64,000 nt of DNA from Mesobacillus boroniphilus (lineage in GTDB: Bacteria; Bacillota; Bacilli; Bacillales; Cytobacillaceae): the NCBI RefSeq assembly GCF_018424685.1, contig NZ_QTKX01000001.1, positions 1,550,001-1,614,000 of the forward strand. Direction: 5' to 3'. Position 1 is the first letter of the stretch, and each line of letters starts with the position of its first letter. This document shows positions 45,231-53,746 of the stretch, piece after piece. The position numbers and the translations under genes were made by a program. A model generated the notes under the pieces. It had not been told where the DNA came from. It ran no database searches and saw nothing but the letters and a program-made list of their open reading frames with translations.

Positions 45231-45815
45231 TTATTGCTTATTTTCAACTGACTCAGCCAGCCCGAACAGAAACCCGTAGATTAGAGAATAAGCCTCTCCA
45301 ATAGATAAATCTTCCTTGTATCCATCCAGTACATTCAATGCGAAATTCAGGCTCCATATACCTTCATTGGCATCGAACATCAAATCATATCTTGCCCCTT
45401 CACCATGGAGGTTTTCCTGAAGGTACTTCTTGATGCCAGATTCAAATTTCTTTTGAAGCTTTAATCCCAGCATAACATCATAAGTTCCAAACACATCATC
45501 TTTTTCAAGACTGACCGCATCAACTCCGATCAGGTCAAACCACCTGGATTCCAAATACATGAATTCATTTTTCCGATCTTTAAAATAACCTATTGGCTGA
45601 TTCAGAAACTCGGATGATTCTTCATCGAGGAACTCTTCAGTTTCCTTGTTGCCTCTTTCAATATAAGCTTCCGCAAAACGAGCATTAGGCTCTAATTCTT
45701 TTGTTTGGACTCCATGAAGCAGCCCTTGACGTTCTGCATATTGCTTTTCTTCAGTATGTAATTCAACAGTATCCTTTTGTGATGTTATATACTTCTCCAT
45801 CTGGTTTTTCAACAT
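45231..45815 (-). CDS. Soluble protein, unknown
   Basis: A 194-residue acidic protein starting at ATG 45815 with GGAGG upstream. The N-terminal half is Glu/Lys-rich (EEKQYAERQGLLHG). The C-terminal half has ordered blocks GTYDVMLGLKLQKKF and GEGARYDLMFDANEGIWSLNFALN that suggest an alpha/beta domain. I do not recognise the family. It is monocistronic, divergent from the coat gene. Confidence 0.6.
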   Translation of the reverse strand: MLKNQMEKYITSQKDTVELHTEEKQYAERQGLLHGVQTKELEPNARFAEAYIERGNKETEEFLDEESSEFLNQPIGYFKDRKNEFMYLESRWFDLIGVDAVSLEKDDVFGTYDVMLGLKLQKKFESGIKKYLQENLHGEGARYDLMFDANEGIWSLNFALNVLDGYKEDLSIGEAYSLIYGFLFGLAESVENKQ

Positions 45816-46009
45816 ATTTATGGCCTCCATATTTATTTAACTGCTATTTATATTGAATGGTAAATTTGTAAATAGCAAATATCTTTATCAGTTTTCCCAA
45901 AACTTTATTAAGAATTTCGCCAGTATAGTCACATCCCCATACAAATCACTGCTTTTCCCCATATCCTGTTAGTACATCACCACTCTATAAGAAAGGAGAG
46001 GCGCGTTTT

Positions 46010-46795
46010 ATGAATTATTATTACAAAGATGATCATCGACCAGACGATGATTACGCTCATAAGAAGGAAAAATCTAAGCACCGGGATAGAGATAAGCACA
46101 AAGATTGGGATGATCACAAAGATTGGGACGATCACAAAGATTGGGACGATCGCAAAGATCGGGACCATCGCAAAGATCGGGACCATCGCAAAGATCGGGA
46201 CCATCGCAAAGATTGGGACGATCGCAAAGATTGGGATGACCACAAGGATTGGAAAAAGCATAAAGACTGGGACGATGATTTTCATGACTGCGGCTGTAAA
46301 AAAGGGCACCATGATGACAAACATTCCGACAAGTGTATATGCAAAAAGGTCAGGGACATAAATGAAGCACAGCACAAGGTAAATCAAAGAAAAGATGGAT
46401 GTGATGTAAGCTGCGACCGGTCGATCAAAGAGCTGCTTAATCCATGCAATAAATCAAAGTTAGATACAATACCGTTCAAATTATTATGCGGCTGCAGCAA
46501 AGGAGACTGCGAAACATTTGTTGGTACAGGTGTTGTAAAAATCGATGGCTGCTTTTTTGATATCAAGTCTAGTTTTTTCCGGGTAGTTGACTTTGTGAAA
46601 GGATCTGACTGCTGCGCAATTCTTGAGCTGCTCTGTCCGGAACGATGTGAAGGAAAGCATCACGGTATCGAGGGATTCACAAGGACTGGAGCTTGTTTCG
46701 AAGTTGATTTAAAGGATTTTGTTGGCATTACTTGCTTCCCTCCTGTAAAAGCGAAGAAGATGGATCCTAAGAAGATGTTATGCTCTCGACGCTAA
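46010..46795 (+). CDS. CotY/CotZ-type spore coat protein with a charged hexapeptide repeat
   Basis: A 261-residue protein. Residues 30-89 are ten tandem hexapeptides of the form (H/R)KD(W/R)D(D/H). A His/Cys linker DCGCKKGHHDDKH follows, then from about residue 125 a Cys-rich CotY/CotZ-like domain (CDRSIKELLNPCN, LLCGCSKGDCETFVGTG, CAILELLCPE). CotY, CotZ and ExsY cross-link into the outer spore crust and exosporium by disulphides. Usual family members are about 150 residues and lack the repeat, so the N-terminus is an unusual addition. AAAGGAGAGG precedes the ATG. Confidence 0.82.
   Translation: MNYYYKDDHRPDDDYAHKKEKSKHRDRDKHKDWDDHKDWDDHKDWDDRKDRDHRKDRDHRKDRDHRKDWDDRKDWDDHKDWKKHKDWDDDFHDCGCKKGHHDDKHSDKCICKKVRDINEAQHKVNQRKDGCDVSCDRSIKELLNPCNKSKLDTIPFKLLCGCSKGDCETFVGTGVVKIDGCFFDIKSSFFRVVDFVKGSDCCAILELLCPERCEGKHHGIEGFTRTGACFEVDLKDFVGITCFPPVKAKKMDPKKMLCSRR
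46097..46276 (+). repeat. Ten 18-bp tandem repeats inside the coat gene
   Basis: Units such as CACAAAGATTGGGACGAT, each one codon hexamer. Units 1-3, 4-6 and 7-8 are locally identical or nearly so, which suggests recent slippage or duplication. The unit length is a multiple of three, so every frame and the reverse strand stay open. Confidence 0.9.
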
Positions 46796-46830
46796 AGCGA
46801 GGATATACTAGTGGATTTTCAATATTGTTC

Positions 46831-46861
46831 TTCAACCCCACATCAAGTGGGGTTCCTTTAT
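46831..46861 (+). terminator. Terminator of the coat gene
   Basis: AACCCCAC / GTGGGGTT stem with a T-rich tail. Confidence 0.8.
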
Positions 46862-47053
46862 TTGTCTATTAATCACATTTATCCCTAATTCTCTCAACAT
46901 TTTCACTACTAATAAAAAAATATGTGATTGCCCTGTATCATTCGTCTATTCCTTTGCCGTTGTACTGGCATATATAAATAGTAAGTCAAAAGAAAGAAAC
47001 AAAACAATCTGTTTCTTACTGCTTTTGATTATAATAAAAAAGGAGTGAAAAAA
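46862..47053. promoter_or_regulatory. Promoter region of the CsxC-like gene
   Basis: About 190 AT-rich bases. CATATATAA near 46970 resembles a sigma-K -10 element (CATAnnnTA), which fits mother-cell expression of a spore-surface gene. The -35 is not clear. No gene is visible. Confidence 0.35.
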
Positions 47054-47884
47054 ATGAAGAGAAATACAGGTTGCAACTCGAACCATGGCTGCCCGCCACA
47101 GCTTTCTTGTGATAAAGCAAAAACGATTCGGGTAGATTGCGATAGTGATTCCTTCCATCCATATGGCAACAAACTCAAATTCCCAGTCGCCGACATCGAT
47201 GTAGCTCTGGCCGAAGTAGAACTACAAGTTGAAGTTGAATCTGACATCGAGCTCCCAACTGCAGCACGTGAAATCAAGCATATGCGCAGAAACGTTTCCT
47301 TGACTCAATGCAAGGCGATCCGCTCTGCAATGGATTACAAAAAGGTAAAACTCTATATATCTGGTGTGGTTCATAAAAATATCCAGTATGTAGAACAATG
47401 CAGTGGCTTGCTGAAGGACCACAGTGTAGATGTACCATTTACTTGCAGTGAAGCAGTCCATGTCTTCAACTATCCTGATTACGAACATCTAAGCCAGAAG
47501 AACACGGTCTATGAAAGAAGATTCATTGATAAAAAAGGCCACGGAGCTGACGAGTGCACCTCTGGAGCATTTACGTATGAATACTATAATGAGCCAATTG
47601 AATGCAAACTTCTTGCTTCTTTCGTCAACGACCTAGACCTTTTCAAGGATTTTGACAACTGGGGCAGATTCAGCCGCATCACTGAAAAGATGGAGGTTGG
47701 TTTATTCTTCAAATTGCTTCAGAAGCAGCAGGTTGACTTAGACCATTCCCATAGACACAAAGATAAAGAAGAGTCATCTTCATCATCGTCATCATCCTCT
47801 TGGGAAGAGGACTATAAAATGGAGCACGAGCCAAAAAACATGAAGCACAGAATGGATGCATTAATGAAACGCCATGAAGGCTAA
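47054..47884 (+). CDS. CsxC/SPOCS-like spore-surface protein with poly-Ser
   Basis: A 276-residue protein. The core FPVADIDVALAEVELQVEVES, REIKHMRRNVSLTQCK and LYISGVVHKNIQYVEQC matches the paralogues at 49154 and 50375. This core resembles DUF3794/SPOCS domains and Bacillus proteins annotated as CsxC exosporium family. A run of ten serines then WEEDYKMEHEP lies near the C-terminus. ATG 47054 is spaced from AAAGGAG; the GTG at 47045 is not. A surface role is inferred from family and neighbours. Confidence 0.7.
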   Translation: MKRNTGCNSNHGCPPQLSCDKAKTIRVDCDSDSFHPYGNKLKFPVADIDVALAEVELQVEVESDIELPTAAREIKHMRRNVSLTQCKAIRSAMDYKKVKLYISGVVHKNIQYVEQCSGLLKDHSVDVPFTCSEAVHVFNYPDYEHLSQKNTVYERRFIDKKGHGADECTSGAFTYEYYNEPIECKLLASFVNDLDLFKDFDNWGRFSRITEKMEVGLFFKLLQKQQVDLDHSHRHKDKEESSSSSSSSSWEEDYKMEHEPKNMKHRMDALMKRHEG

Positions 47885-47892
47885 CACCAAAG

Positions 47893-47924
47893 CAAGGGTG
47901 TCTCACCTGAGGCACCCTGTTTTC
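47893..47924. terminator. Terminator between convergent genes
   Basis: AGGGTGTCTC / GAGGCACCCT stem followed by GTTTTCC. Confidence 0.7.
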
Positions 47925-47926
47925 CT

Positions 47927-49030
47927 TTATAGCGAAAGCAGCTTTTGTAAATCCAGGCATTGTTTTTGAAATAGCTCTATTTTCATCCTTGCTGTACCCT
48001 GGATCATTACTCTGTCGTTTCGGATGAATTGTTCATTCCACACACAATGCAAACTCGATAGACTGAAATTCACTTTTTCTACTAAACTCTCACTATATTC
48101 ACGGGTATATCCTTCTTCCATACCAAGATTTGAAGTGAATAAATATTCCTTGCTGTCTTTGGCAGAAAGTTCGGGCTGATGAATCCATTTTACCGGGATG
48201 ATTTTTTTCCATGGGATGTGTAACTTAAGTGAATGCATCGTCCCTGTATCGTCAGTACTTACATAATCAATATTTAGTAGAAGTGTTCCTTTGGTGAATA
48301 AGTTGGCTGATGGCAGCAATACCTCAGCATCAATCGAATGAAGCGAGCACTCTACATTAGAAACCGTGGAAATTGGCCTTGAGAGACTGAATGTATCAAA
48401 GATGTCAATTTCGAGATCAACATCTGCCAGATGTAAAGGAAGCCTCACCTTCGTCATTTCTATCTTAGTTTTTTTTCCACTGTATGCGGCTGTAGCTAAT
48501 TTCATAGGTACCGAGGAAGATTCAGATGATTCATATTGATAATCCACTGATTCATCATGGTTTTCATCATAATGAAGCTCATCACCGTATTCGTCTATGG
48601 CTAATAATTGGTTGACAGATTCCTCTTCATCATGGAAACTGCTGGACTCCTCAAACATTATTTCACTAGACGATTCCTCGTAGCCTTCTTGAATTTCCTC
48701 CTCTACATGATCCTCTATGCCACCTACGACTTCAATCAGCTCACTTGATTCTTCCTCAACCTCATCTGTTGTAAATTGTCTTCTTGAAGCAGAAGACTTT
48801 TCTTCGACACTTTTAATAACAGGAGGCGCGAGGATCAATGGCTTGCCTGAACTCTTTCCTTTTGGCCGGAACCTGCTTTCATTGAAATTTCCGCCTAGAT
48901 CTTTATCGATTTCCTCAAAAACTTTTTCCATTTCTGAGTCACGTTCGGATACTCTTCGATCTACAGAATTATTTCTCCAATTCCCCTGGAATAGATGCAT
49001 TTCATGAAACGTTCTATTTGTGTTTTCCAT
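47927..49030 (-). CDS. Acidic Ser/Glu-rich protein with SPOCS-like domain (BC_2427-like)
   Basis: About 367 residues. The first 175 are disordered, very acidic and Ser-rich (EESSSEIMFEESSSFHDEEES). The C-terminal 190 form a beta-rich domain (KVRLPLHLADVDLEIDIFDTF, SLHSIDAEVLLPSANLFTKGTLLLNIDY) that mirrors the CsxC-like layout of the neighbours. It resembles proteins called BC_2427 family in Bacillus. ATG 49030 is chosen although its RBS is weak. Its composition suggests a flexible spore-surface layer component. Confidence 0.6.
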   Translation of the reverse strand: MENTNRTFHEMHLFQGNWRNNSVDRRVSERDSEMEKVFEEIDKDLGGNFNESRFRPKGKSSGKPLILAPPVIKSVEEKSSASRRQFTTDEVEEESSELIEVVGGIEDHVEEEIQEGYEESSSEIMFEESSSFHDEEESVNQLLAIDEYGDELHYDENHDESVDYQYESSESSSVPMKLATAAYSGKKTKIEMTKVRLPLHLADVDLEIDIFDTFSLSRPISTVSNVECSLHSIDAEVLLPSANLFTKGTLLLNIDYVSTDDTGTMHSLKLHIPWKKIIPVKWIHQPELSAKDSKEYLFTSNLGMEEGYTREYSESLVEKVNFSLSSLHCVWNEQFIRNDRVMIQGTARMKIELFQKQCLDLQKLLSL

Positions 49031-49153
49031 CTTCAATGGAATGGTCTGCTTTTATTGCAACCTATTCCTACCCTCCTTTCTTTATAGGGGTAAAAACATA
49101 AAGGGGCATATACTATTGGTGCCTAGTATAATACCCCGCCTTTTATCTAATAT

Positions 49154-49933
49154 TTATTCTGATTCGTCATAGCAATCTGGATCATTTGTTGCTGATGAAA
49201 CGCGGATTTGTTGATTTTGAAGTACGCGGACTGTGAAATCAATGACCATTTTTTCTTCGATTGTCTGGAAATATCCTTCATCGATCGGTGAAGATGTAGG
49301 AAGCGGCTGTCGGTCAATCGCTTCATCCCATTCAATGATTTGGCTAGATACTAATTCACAGAAAGGCAGCTCGTTATAGTGCTGTGAGCTTTCCTGATGA
49401 AATTGGCTCAAGTCGCTTGTCAGCAATTCATCTTTCTCCGGAAATCCTGTTGACAATGGTTTTGACACGAAAAAGTCAAATTCCTTTCGGTTGTTTACTT
49501 GAGGCAATACAGGCTTTGAAAGGAAGTCCTTCACTTCTGTTACTACCTGGAACGGAATGTCAACTGTATATGAGTGAAGATCAGAAGCTACGGATGATGA
49601 AGATGAAGCTTCAATTTCCTGACTCGGACTTGCATATTGGATATTCTTCCTTACAAACCCTTTGATAAACAATTTATTTGTCGGCAAAAGCAGTCTGCAT
49701 TGAGTCAATTTTATTCTCTTTTTGATATCCTTAATTTCTAGTACTGGTTCTGGAAAATTGATCATCGTATCCAGATTCACGTGCAAGGTCAGTTCCGCAA
49801 GAACGACAGGAACTTTGGTAACCAACTTCCCCAGACTTACATGTGGATGGTGGTGCCGAGGTGAGCATTCAAAATGATCAGTTGAAGGCTTACACTCAAA
49901 ATCAGGCTTTTTATTTTTATCTAATTCAAACAT
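49154..49933 (-). CDS. CsxC-like spore-surface protein
   Basis: A 259-residue protein with His-rich N-terminus (ECSPRHHHPHVS), then VPVVLAELTLHVNLDT, VLEIKDIKKRIKLTQCRLLLP and LFIKGFVRKNIQYASPSQ, and a second block WDEAIDRQPLPTS, FTVRVLQNQQIRV. It is clearly paralogous along its length to the gene at 50375. AAGGAGGAG precedes the ATG. Two beta-domain repeats resemble SPOCS. Likely expressed in the mother cell late in sporulation (inference). Confidence 0.7.
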   Translation of the reverse strand: MFELDKNKKPDFECKPSTDHFECSPRHHHPHVSLGKLVTKVPVVLAELTLHVNLDTMINFPEPVLEIKDIKKRIKLTQCRLLLPTNKLFIKGFVRKNIQYASPSQEIEASSSSSVASDLHSYTVDIPFQVVTEVKDFLSKPVLPQVNNRKEFDFFVSKPLSTGFPEKDELLTSDLSQFHQESSQHYNELPFCELVSSQIIEWDEAIDRQPLPTSSPIDEGYFQTIEEKMVIDFTVRVLQNQQIRVSSATNDPDCYDESE

Positions 49934-50280
49934 ACATGGCTCCTCCTTATAACTCCTTAGAGTGAAGATGCTTTATCCTATGCACTTTGATTAGATGGGT
50001 CTAGGCATATGCCCTTATGCATTTGCAAAAATCAAGGCAAGTACCCAATATGAACCCTTGATTTTCTATGAGATGTACTGGCCAAAAGCAACACAAAAAA
50101 ATTTTTTCCGTTTTATTTGCTTCTATTGTGATGACAACATGACTGTGACTTGAATATGTATGGAGGAAGAACAAAAAGCACAAGGGTCTCGAGGGAATTG
50201 GTGTTGGAGCTGGTTTAAGAATACTACAAGTAGTTATTCATAACTAAATCATTTTATATTTTCCTGGTTAACAAAAATAA
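49934..50280. other. Intergenic region with truncated repeat
   Basis: About 345 bases. It contains a shortened copy E of the intergenic repeat (50172-50214) and no convincing gene. The rest is AT-rich promoter region for the CsxC-like gene at 49154. Confidence 0.4.
50172..50214 (+). repeat. Intergenic structured repeat, truncated copy E
   Basis: AAAAAGCACAAGG joined directly to GTCTCGAGGGAATTGGTGTTGGAGCTGG. The 5' and 3' ends of the repeat are kept, the hairpin core is deleted and the sequence has drifted. Confidence 0.55.
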
Positions 50281-50310
50281 AATGGCGAAGACACTGTCTT
50301 CGCCATAAGT
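50280..50310 (-). terminator. Terminator of the CsxC-like gene
   Basis: ATGGCGAAGACA / TGTCTTCGCCAT stem with a 1-base centre and minus-strand T run. Confidence 0.8.
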
Positions 50311-50374
50311 TTATCCTCGAGAACCTCCATAGCATCTTGAGGAATTGGCCGCTTAAATGCAGTCGCTAAAACCA

Positions 50375-51112
50375 TTAAATTGTAACTTGTTGATTCTGAT
50401 AAACTCTTACACGGAATTGCAAGAAAGTTTTTTCAACGATATTATGGAATGTTCCTTCTTCGAATGGCCCGTGGTTAGGTAATGGATAACGGTCAATTGC
50501 TTCATCCCACTGTACAATACTGCTGGATACTAGTTCACAGAAAGGTATCTGATTATAGAATTGGGTGCTTACTTGATGGAACTGGGAAAGGTCGCTTGAT
50601 AGCAATTGATCTTTTTCAGGGAATCCGTGACCCAAGTCCTGCGCTCTGAAGAAGTCAAATTCTTCACGGGTATTAGGAGTCGGAAGTACTGGATCGGTTA
50701 GAAAATCAGTAACAATAGTTACACATTCGAATGGAACATCTACAGTAAGCGAACGCATTTCAGATGCTACACAGTCGCTTTTAGCATGCGGGCAAGGTGT
50801 TGCATATTGGATATTCTTCCGGATGAATCCCTTGATAAATAAAGGAATTCCTGTATCGGGATTTGAGCTAGGACCTAATAGCAATCTGCATTGGACGATT
50901 TTCACCCGTTTTTTAATATCCTTGATTTCCAGCACTGGATCAGGGAAATGGATATCCGCTACAAGATGGTCCGTAACTGTAATATCAGCCAGAGTAACAG
51001 GAAGGTTTGCTGAAGGTGCTAATCCTGGTGTAGGCACATTCATGCATTCATTACTGGATGCAGACTTATTTACATTTACGCATCCGCGTTTACCTTTATG
51101 GTCATTAGTCAT
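50375..51112 (-). CDS. CsxC-like spore-surface protein
   Basis: A 245-residue paralogue of 49154 with NLPVTLADITVTDHLVADI, VLEIKDIKKRVKIVQCRLLL, FIKGFIRKNIQYATPC and WDEAIDRYPLPNHG. It lacks the His-rich head. The N-terminus has Cys and Asn-rich blocks (GKRGCVNVNKSASSNEC). AGGAGGAAAT precedes the ATG. Very similar neighbours indicate local duplication. Confidence 0.7.
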   Translation of the reverse strand: MTNDHKGKRGCVNVNKSASSNECMNVPTPGLAPSANLPVTLADITVTDHLVADIHFPDPVLEIKDIKKRVKIVQCRLLLGPSSNPDTGIPLFIKGFIRKNIQYATPCPHAKSDCVASEMRSLTVDVPFECVTIVTDFLTDPVLPTPNTREEFDFFRAQDLGHGFPEKDQLLSSDLSQFHQVSTQFYNQIPFCELVSSSIVQWDEAIDRYPLPNHGPFEEGTFHNIVEKTFLQFRVRVYQNQQVTI

Positions 51113-51315
51113 TCTATTTCCTCCTTTTTAATTTCTTGTACAATTTATCCTATTCCTGCTAGATTTTTTGGACTAGATGAATGAATCAGCACAAATGCGG
51201 ATTTTTTCAGTTTTTTAAGATTTCCACGTCTTTTTAATTCCTTACTTCCATTGAAATTAGGTACTTGCACAATTGAACATGCCTTTTGCATAGGATTCAA
51301 AAGGAGGAGGATAAA

Positions 51316-52506
51316 ATGAACAATTATAATTATTTTGCAGTCGACATAGGCAACAGCTGGTATAAAGTTCTAGCCTCTGATCATGGAGAGCTAAGGGAAT
51401 ACCAAATGCCAAACGCCATCGCATTGTATGATGATGAGTTTTACGAAAAGCCCTATGACGAGGAAGATATTGACCTTGAGGAGAATTTGATTGTAGAGAT
51501 AAAAAGCCCGGCGATCACAAACAAAAGAGAAATTTTTTATGCTGGAAAAGCGGCTGCAAAGCAAAGAAATGTCAGCCTGACAGCAAGCAATAATCAAAAA
51601 GCTGACGAAGACCGCACATATATCCTTCTATTTGCCGCAGCTGCCTACCATGCTTCTATAATAAATCCAAATGACATCGAATTAACCTATTGTATAGACC
51701 AATTAGCTGTATCTCTTCCAACCACGCAATATAAGGAGAGGAAAGAATTACTCAAGCAGCGCTTGATTGGTAACCATACCATTACACTCCATAAGGTACC
51801 GGGAATTCTGGAGCCGAAAGAACTGATTGTCAAGCTTGAAATCAAGGATGTGATTGTAGGCGCGGAAGGAGCCTGTGCCTATTTAGGATTGATTCGGGAT
51901 GTTGATACACTGACAATTAAAGACCATAACCTAGTGAAGGATTCCAAGAAAGGAATCATCATTGGCGACCTGGGCGGTGATTCAGTAGATTTCGTTGGAA
52001 TCAAGAACAGTAAGCCTGTAGCCTCAGTTGAAGGCGACCATTTTGGAATCAATTTGTTCTTGGATACTATCATAAAAAAAGTCAGCAAGAATGAATTATA
52101 CACTTTCGACTCAAGGTCAGAGCTTGAAGAAAAACTTTTTGCAGGCCAATCAGAGTGGTATGTCGAACCTTTTGCCGGTGTCAGGAAAGATATTAGCAAG
52201 TATGTGATCCCTCAATTGAGGATCATGGCTATAAAATATCTTGAGCACTTTGACCGTGCCAGGAGCAGTTCCAGCGAAATTAAGGGGGCGTCCCGCTACA
52301 TCGCAGTTGGTGGTGCAGCAAAACTTGCCCAGAATCAAATCCAGGAAGCTGCCGTAAGATGGGCTGATAAAGGGCGCCCAATTGAGCTGACTTTTCCAGA
52401 AAACCTGGAAAAACTGAACGTCTTCGGACTCATGATTTTAGCCAAAATGAATCAACTAAAAAAACAACATGAGAATACCGAGGAACTAATTTCCATTGAA
52501 GGATGA
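51316..52506 (+). CDS. ParM/StbA-like actin-fold ATPase
   Basis: A 396-residue actin-like protein. Phosphate-1 is AVDIGNSWYKVL, phosphate-2 IIIGDLGGDSVDFVG and the adenosine loop RYIAVGGAAKLAQNQ. These fit the ParM/StbA/Alp7 group, which forms polymers that move plasmids. The start is the ATG at 51316 behind AAAGGAGGAGG. It overlaps by four bases a small gene shaped like a ribbon-helix-helix adaptor. The chromosomal, non-plasmid setting is unusual; no partition repeats were recognised upstream. Confidence 0.85.
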   Translation: MNNYNYFAVDIGNSWYKVLASDHGELREYQMPNAIALYDDEFYEKPYDEEDIDLEENLIVEIKSPAITNKREIFYAGKAAAKQRNVSLTASNNQKADEDRTYILLFAAAAYHASIINPNDIELTYCIDQLAVSLPTTQYKERKELLKQRLIGNHTITLHKVPGILEPKELIVKLEIKDVIVGAEGACAYLGLIRDVDTLTIKDHNLVKDSKKGIIIGDLGGDSVDFVGIKNSKPVASVEGDHFGINLFLDTIIKKVSKNELYTFDSRSELEEKLFAGQSEWYVEPFAGVRKDISKYVIPQLRIMAIKYLEHFDRARSSSSEIKGASRYIAVGGAAKLAQNQIQEAAVRWADKGRPIELTFPENLEKLNVFGLMILAKMNQLKKQHENTEELISIEG

Positions 52507-52886
52507 TCGGTATGTCAAACACCTATACGGATTATGTAAATAAGATCGCGATAACTGTCCCTGAACGATATATTGATGTTAAGACTGGAGAGTCGTACTC
52601 GGTTTCACCAAAAATAGTGGACCAAATCGAATATCATGCCGATAACAGTTCACTGAGCCATCTTGTTCTATCCGCTCTTCATCATTACCTAAATCCCAAG
52701 CCCGTATTGAGTGGAGGCTCTGCTGAAATCCTTCAGCAGCTTGCTGACATTCGAGCGATGCTTGAAAATGGAACCTTCCATATCCAGCCACTAGTAAAGG
52801 AAAAAACCATTAAAGAACAAACAGATGCCGCAAAATTACTCAATATGAAGGAAGTCGAAGATATCCTTGAAGCGTTCGGGGGCTAG
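52503..52886 (+). CDS. Small ribbon-helix-helix-like partner of the actin (ParR-like)
   Basis: A 124-127-residue protein. IAITVPERYIDV (beta strand), then IVDQIEYHAD and SSLSHLVLSALHHYLN fit the strand-helix-helix order of RHH DNA-binding proteins. The C-terminal 60 residues (EILQQLADIRAMLENG) are helical and could contact the filament. ATG 52503 overlaps the actin stop (ATGA); ATG 52512 is the alternative. The RHH call is my pattern reading. Confidence 0.6.
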   Translation: MIGMSNTYTDYVNKIAITVPERYIDVKTGESYSVSPKIVDQIEYHADNSSLSHLVLSALHHYLNPKPVLSGGSAEILQQLADIRAMLENGTFHIQPLVKEKTIKEQTDAAKLLNMKEVEDILEAFGG

Positions 52887-52900
52887 TCATATGAACAAAA

Positions 52901-52936
52901 TTAAGGACGGTACTAATGTACACGTCCTTCACTTTT
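52901..52936 (+). terminator. Terminator of the actin-adaptor operon
   Basis: AAGGACG-GTAC / GTAC-CGTCCTT stem with a bulge, weak T tail. Confidence 0.7.
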
Positions 52937-52986
52937 GTATTTTGGTCTTTTGAATCAATCTATCTTCATAGGTAAAATCAGTTTCT

Positions 52987-53643
52987 TTATTTAAGTACGT
53001 CTGAAATAATTGAGAGTAGTTTTGGGTAGTGACGGATGAAGAATTCATGGTCTGTGGTTACGGCTTTATTATAGAAATCAATCATTTGAAAGGCCGCTTG
53101 TTTTTTGTAGAGAGCCGGGATGTGGAAAAAATCTATGATTGGGGAATAGGTCCCATCCCCTGCAGGAAGAAGATATCCTAAAAGCAAATCGCTTTCCTCG
53201 GGCTGATGGTACATTTCATTATATACTCCGACTAACCTCAGCTTCATGCGAATGACATCATTAACAACTAGCACTCTTTCTCCAAGGATTTCATCAATGT
53301 AATAAACACCTGGCACTGCATTTTTCCATTCACTGATTAGAGTGTGCAATTTGGGTTTCATTCTGCTCTTATATCGGGGCGACTCCAGATATAACTCAAA
53401 AATAGTCTTGTTTTCATGGCTCACGCTGAAGCGGTGGGAAAACACAGCCCAGGAAATAAAGTGAGGAACCAGTACGGAGGCAATTTCTTCAGGAATCTGT
53501 TCTGTTTCTATAAAGTCACCAACTAACCCAAGCAAATATTCACCATAATAATCACTACTGAAATTGAATATTTCTCCAATTTCATCAAATGCAAGATCTT
53601 TTATTTTTTCCTGAATTGAGACTATTTTATGATCTACGGTCAT
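52987..53643 (-). CDS. Soluble protein, unknown
   Basis: A 218-residue protein, helical in the first 120 residues (FISWAVFSHRFSVSH) and mixed afterwards (GVYYIDEILGERVLVVNDV, GYLLPAGDGTYSPIIDFFH). This layout is like SEC-C-associated plant/bacterial DUFs, but no SEC-C motif is present. AAAGGAGAG precedes the ATG. No function assigned. Confidence 0.6.
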   Translation of the reverse strand: MTVDHKIVSIQEKIKDLAFDEIGEIFNFSSDYYGEYLLGLVGDFIETEQIPEEIASVLVPHFISWAVFSHRFSVSHENKTIFELYLESPRYKSRMKPKLHTLISEWKNAVPGVYYIDEILGERVLVVNDVIRMKLRLVGVYNEMYHQPEESDLLLGYLLPAGDGTYSPIIDFFHIPALYKKQAAFQMIDFYNKAVTTDHEFFIRHYPKLLSIISDVLK

Positions 53644-53746
53644 TTTTCTCTCCTTTCGGTTTTGATGGGATCACCTCCTTATCATATCAAGAATACATAT
53701 ACACACACGGGTAATATTTGTCTGGAATTTACAAATTTAAACTTCA

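Noticed and set aside
46029..46361. Long open frames in other frames over the coat repeat, including a hydrophobic minus-strand frame (45977-46387)
   Set aside because: An 18-bp repeat keeps all frames open. The CotY/CotZ frame has the RBS and conserved Cys domain.
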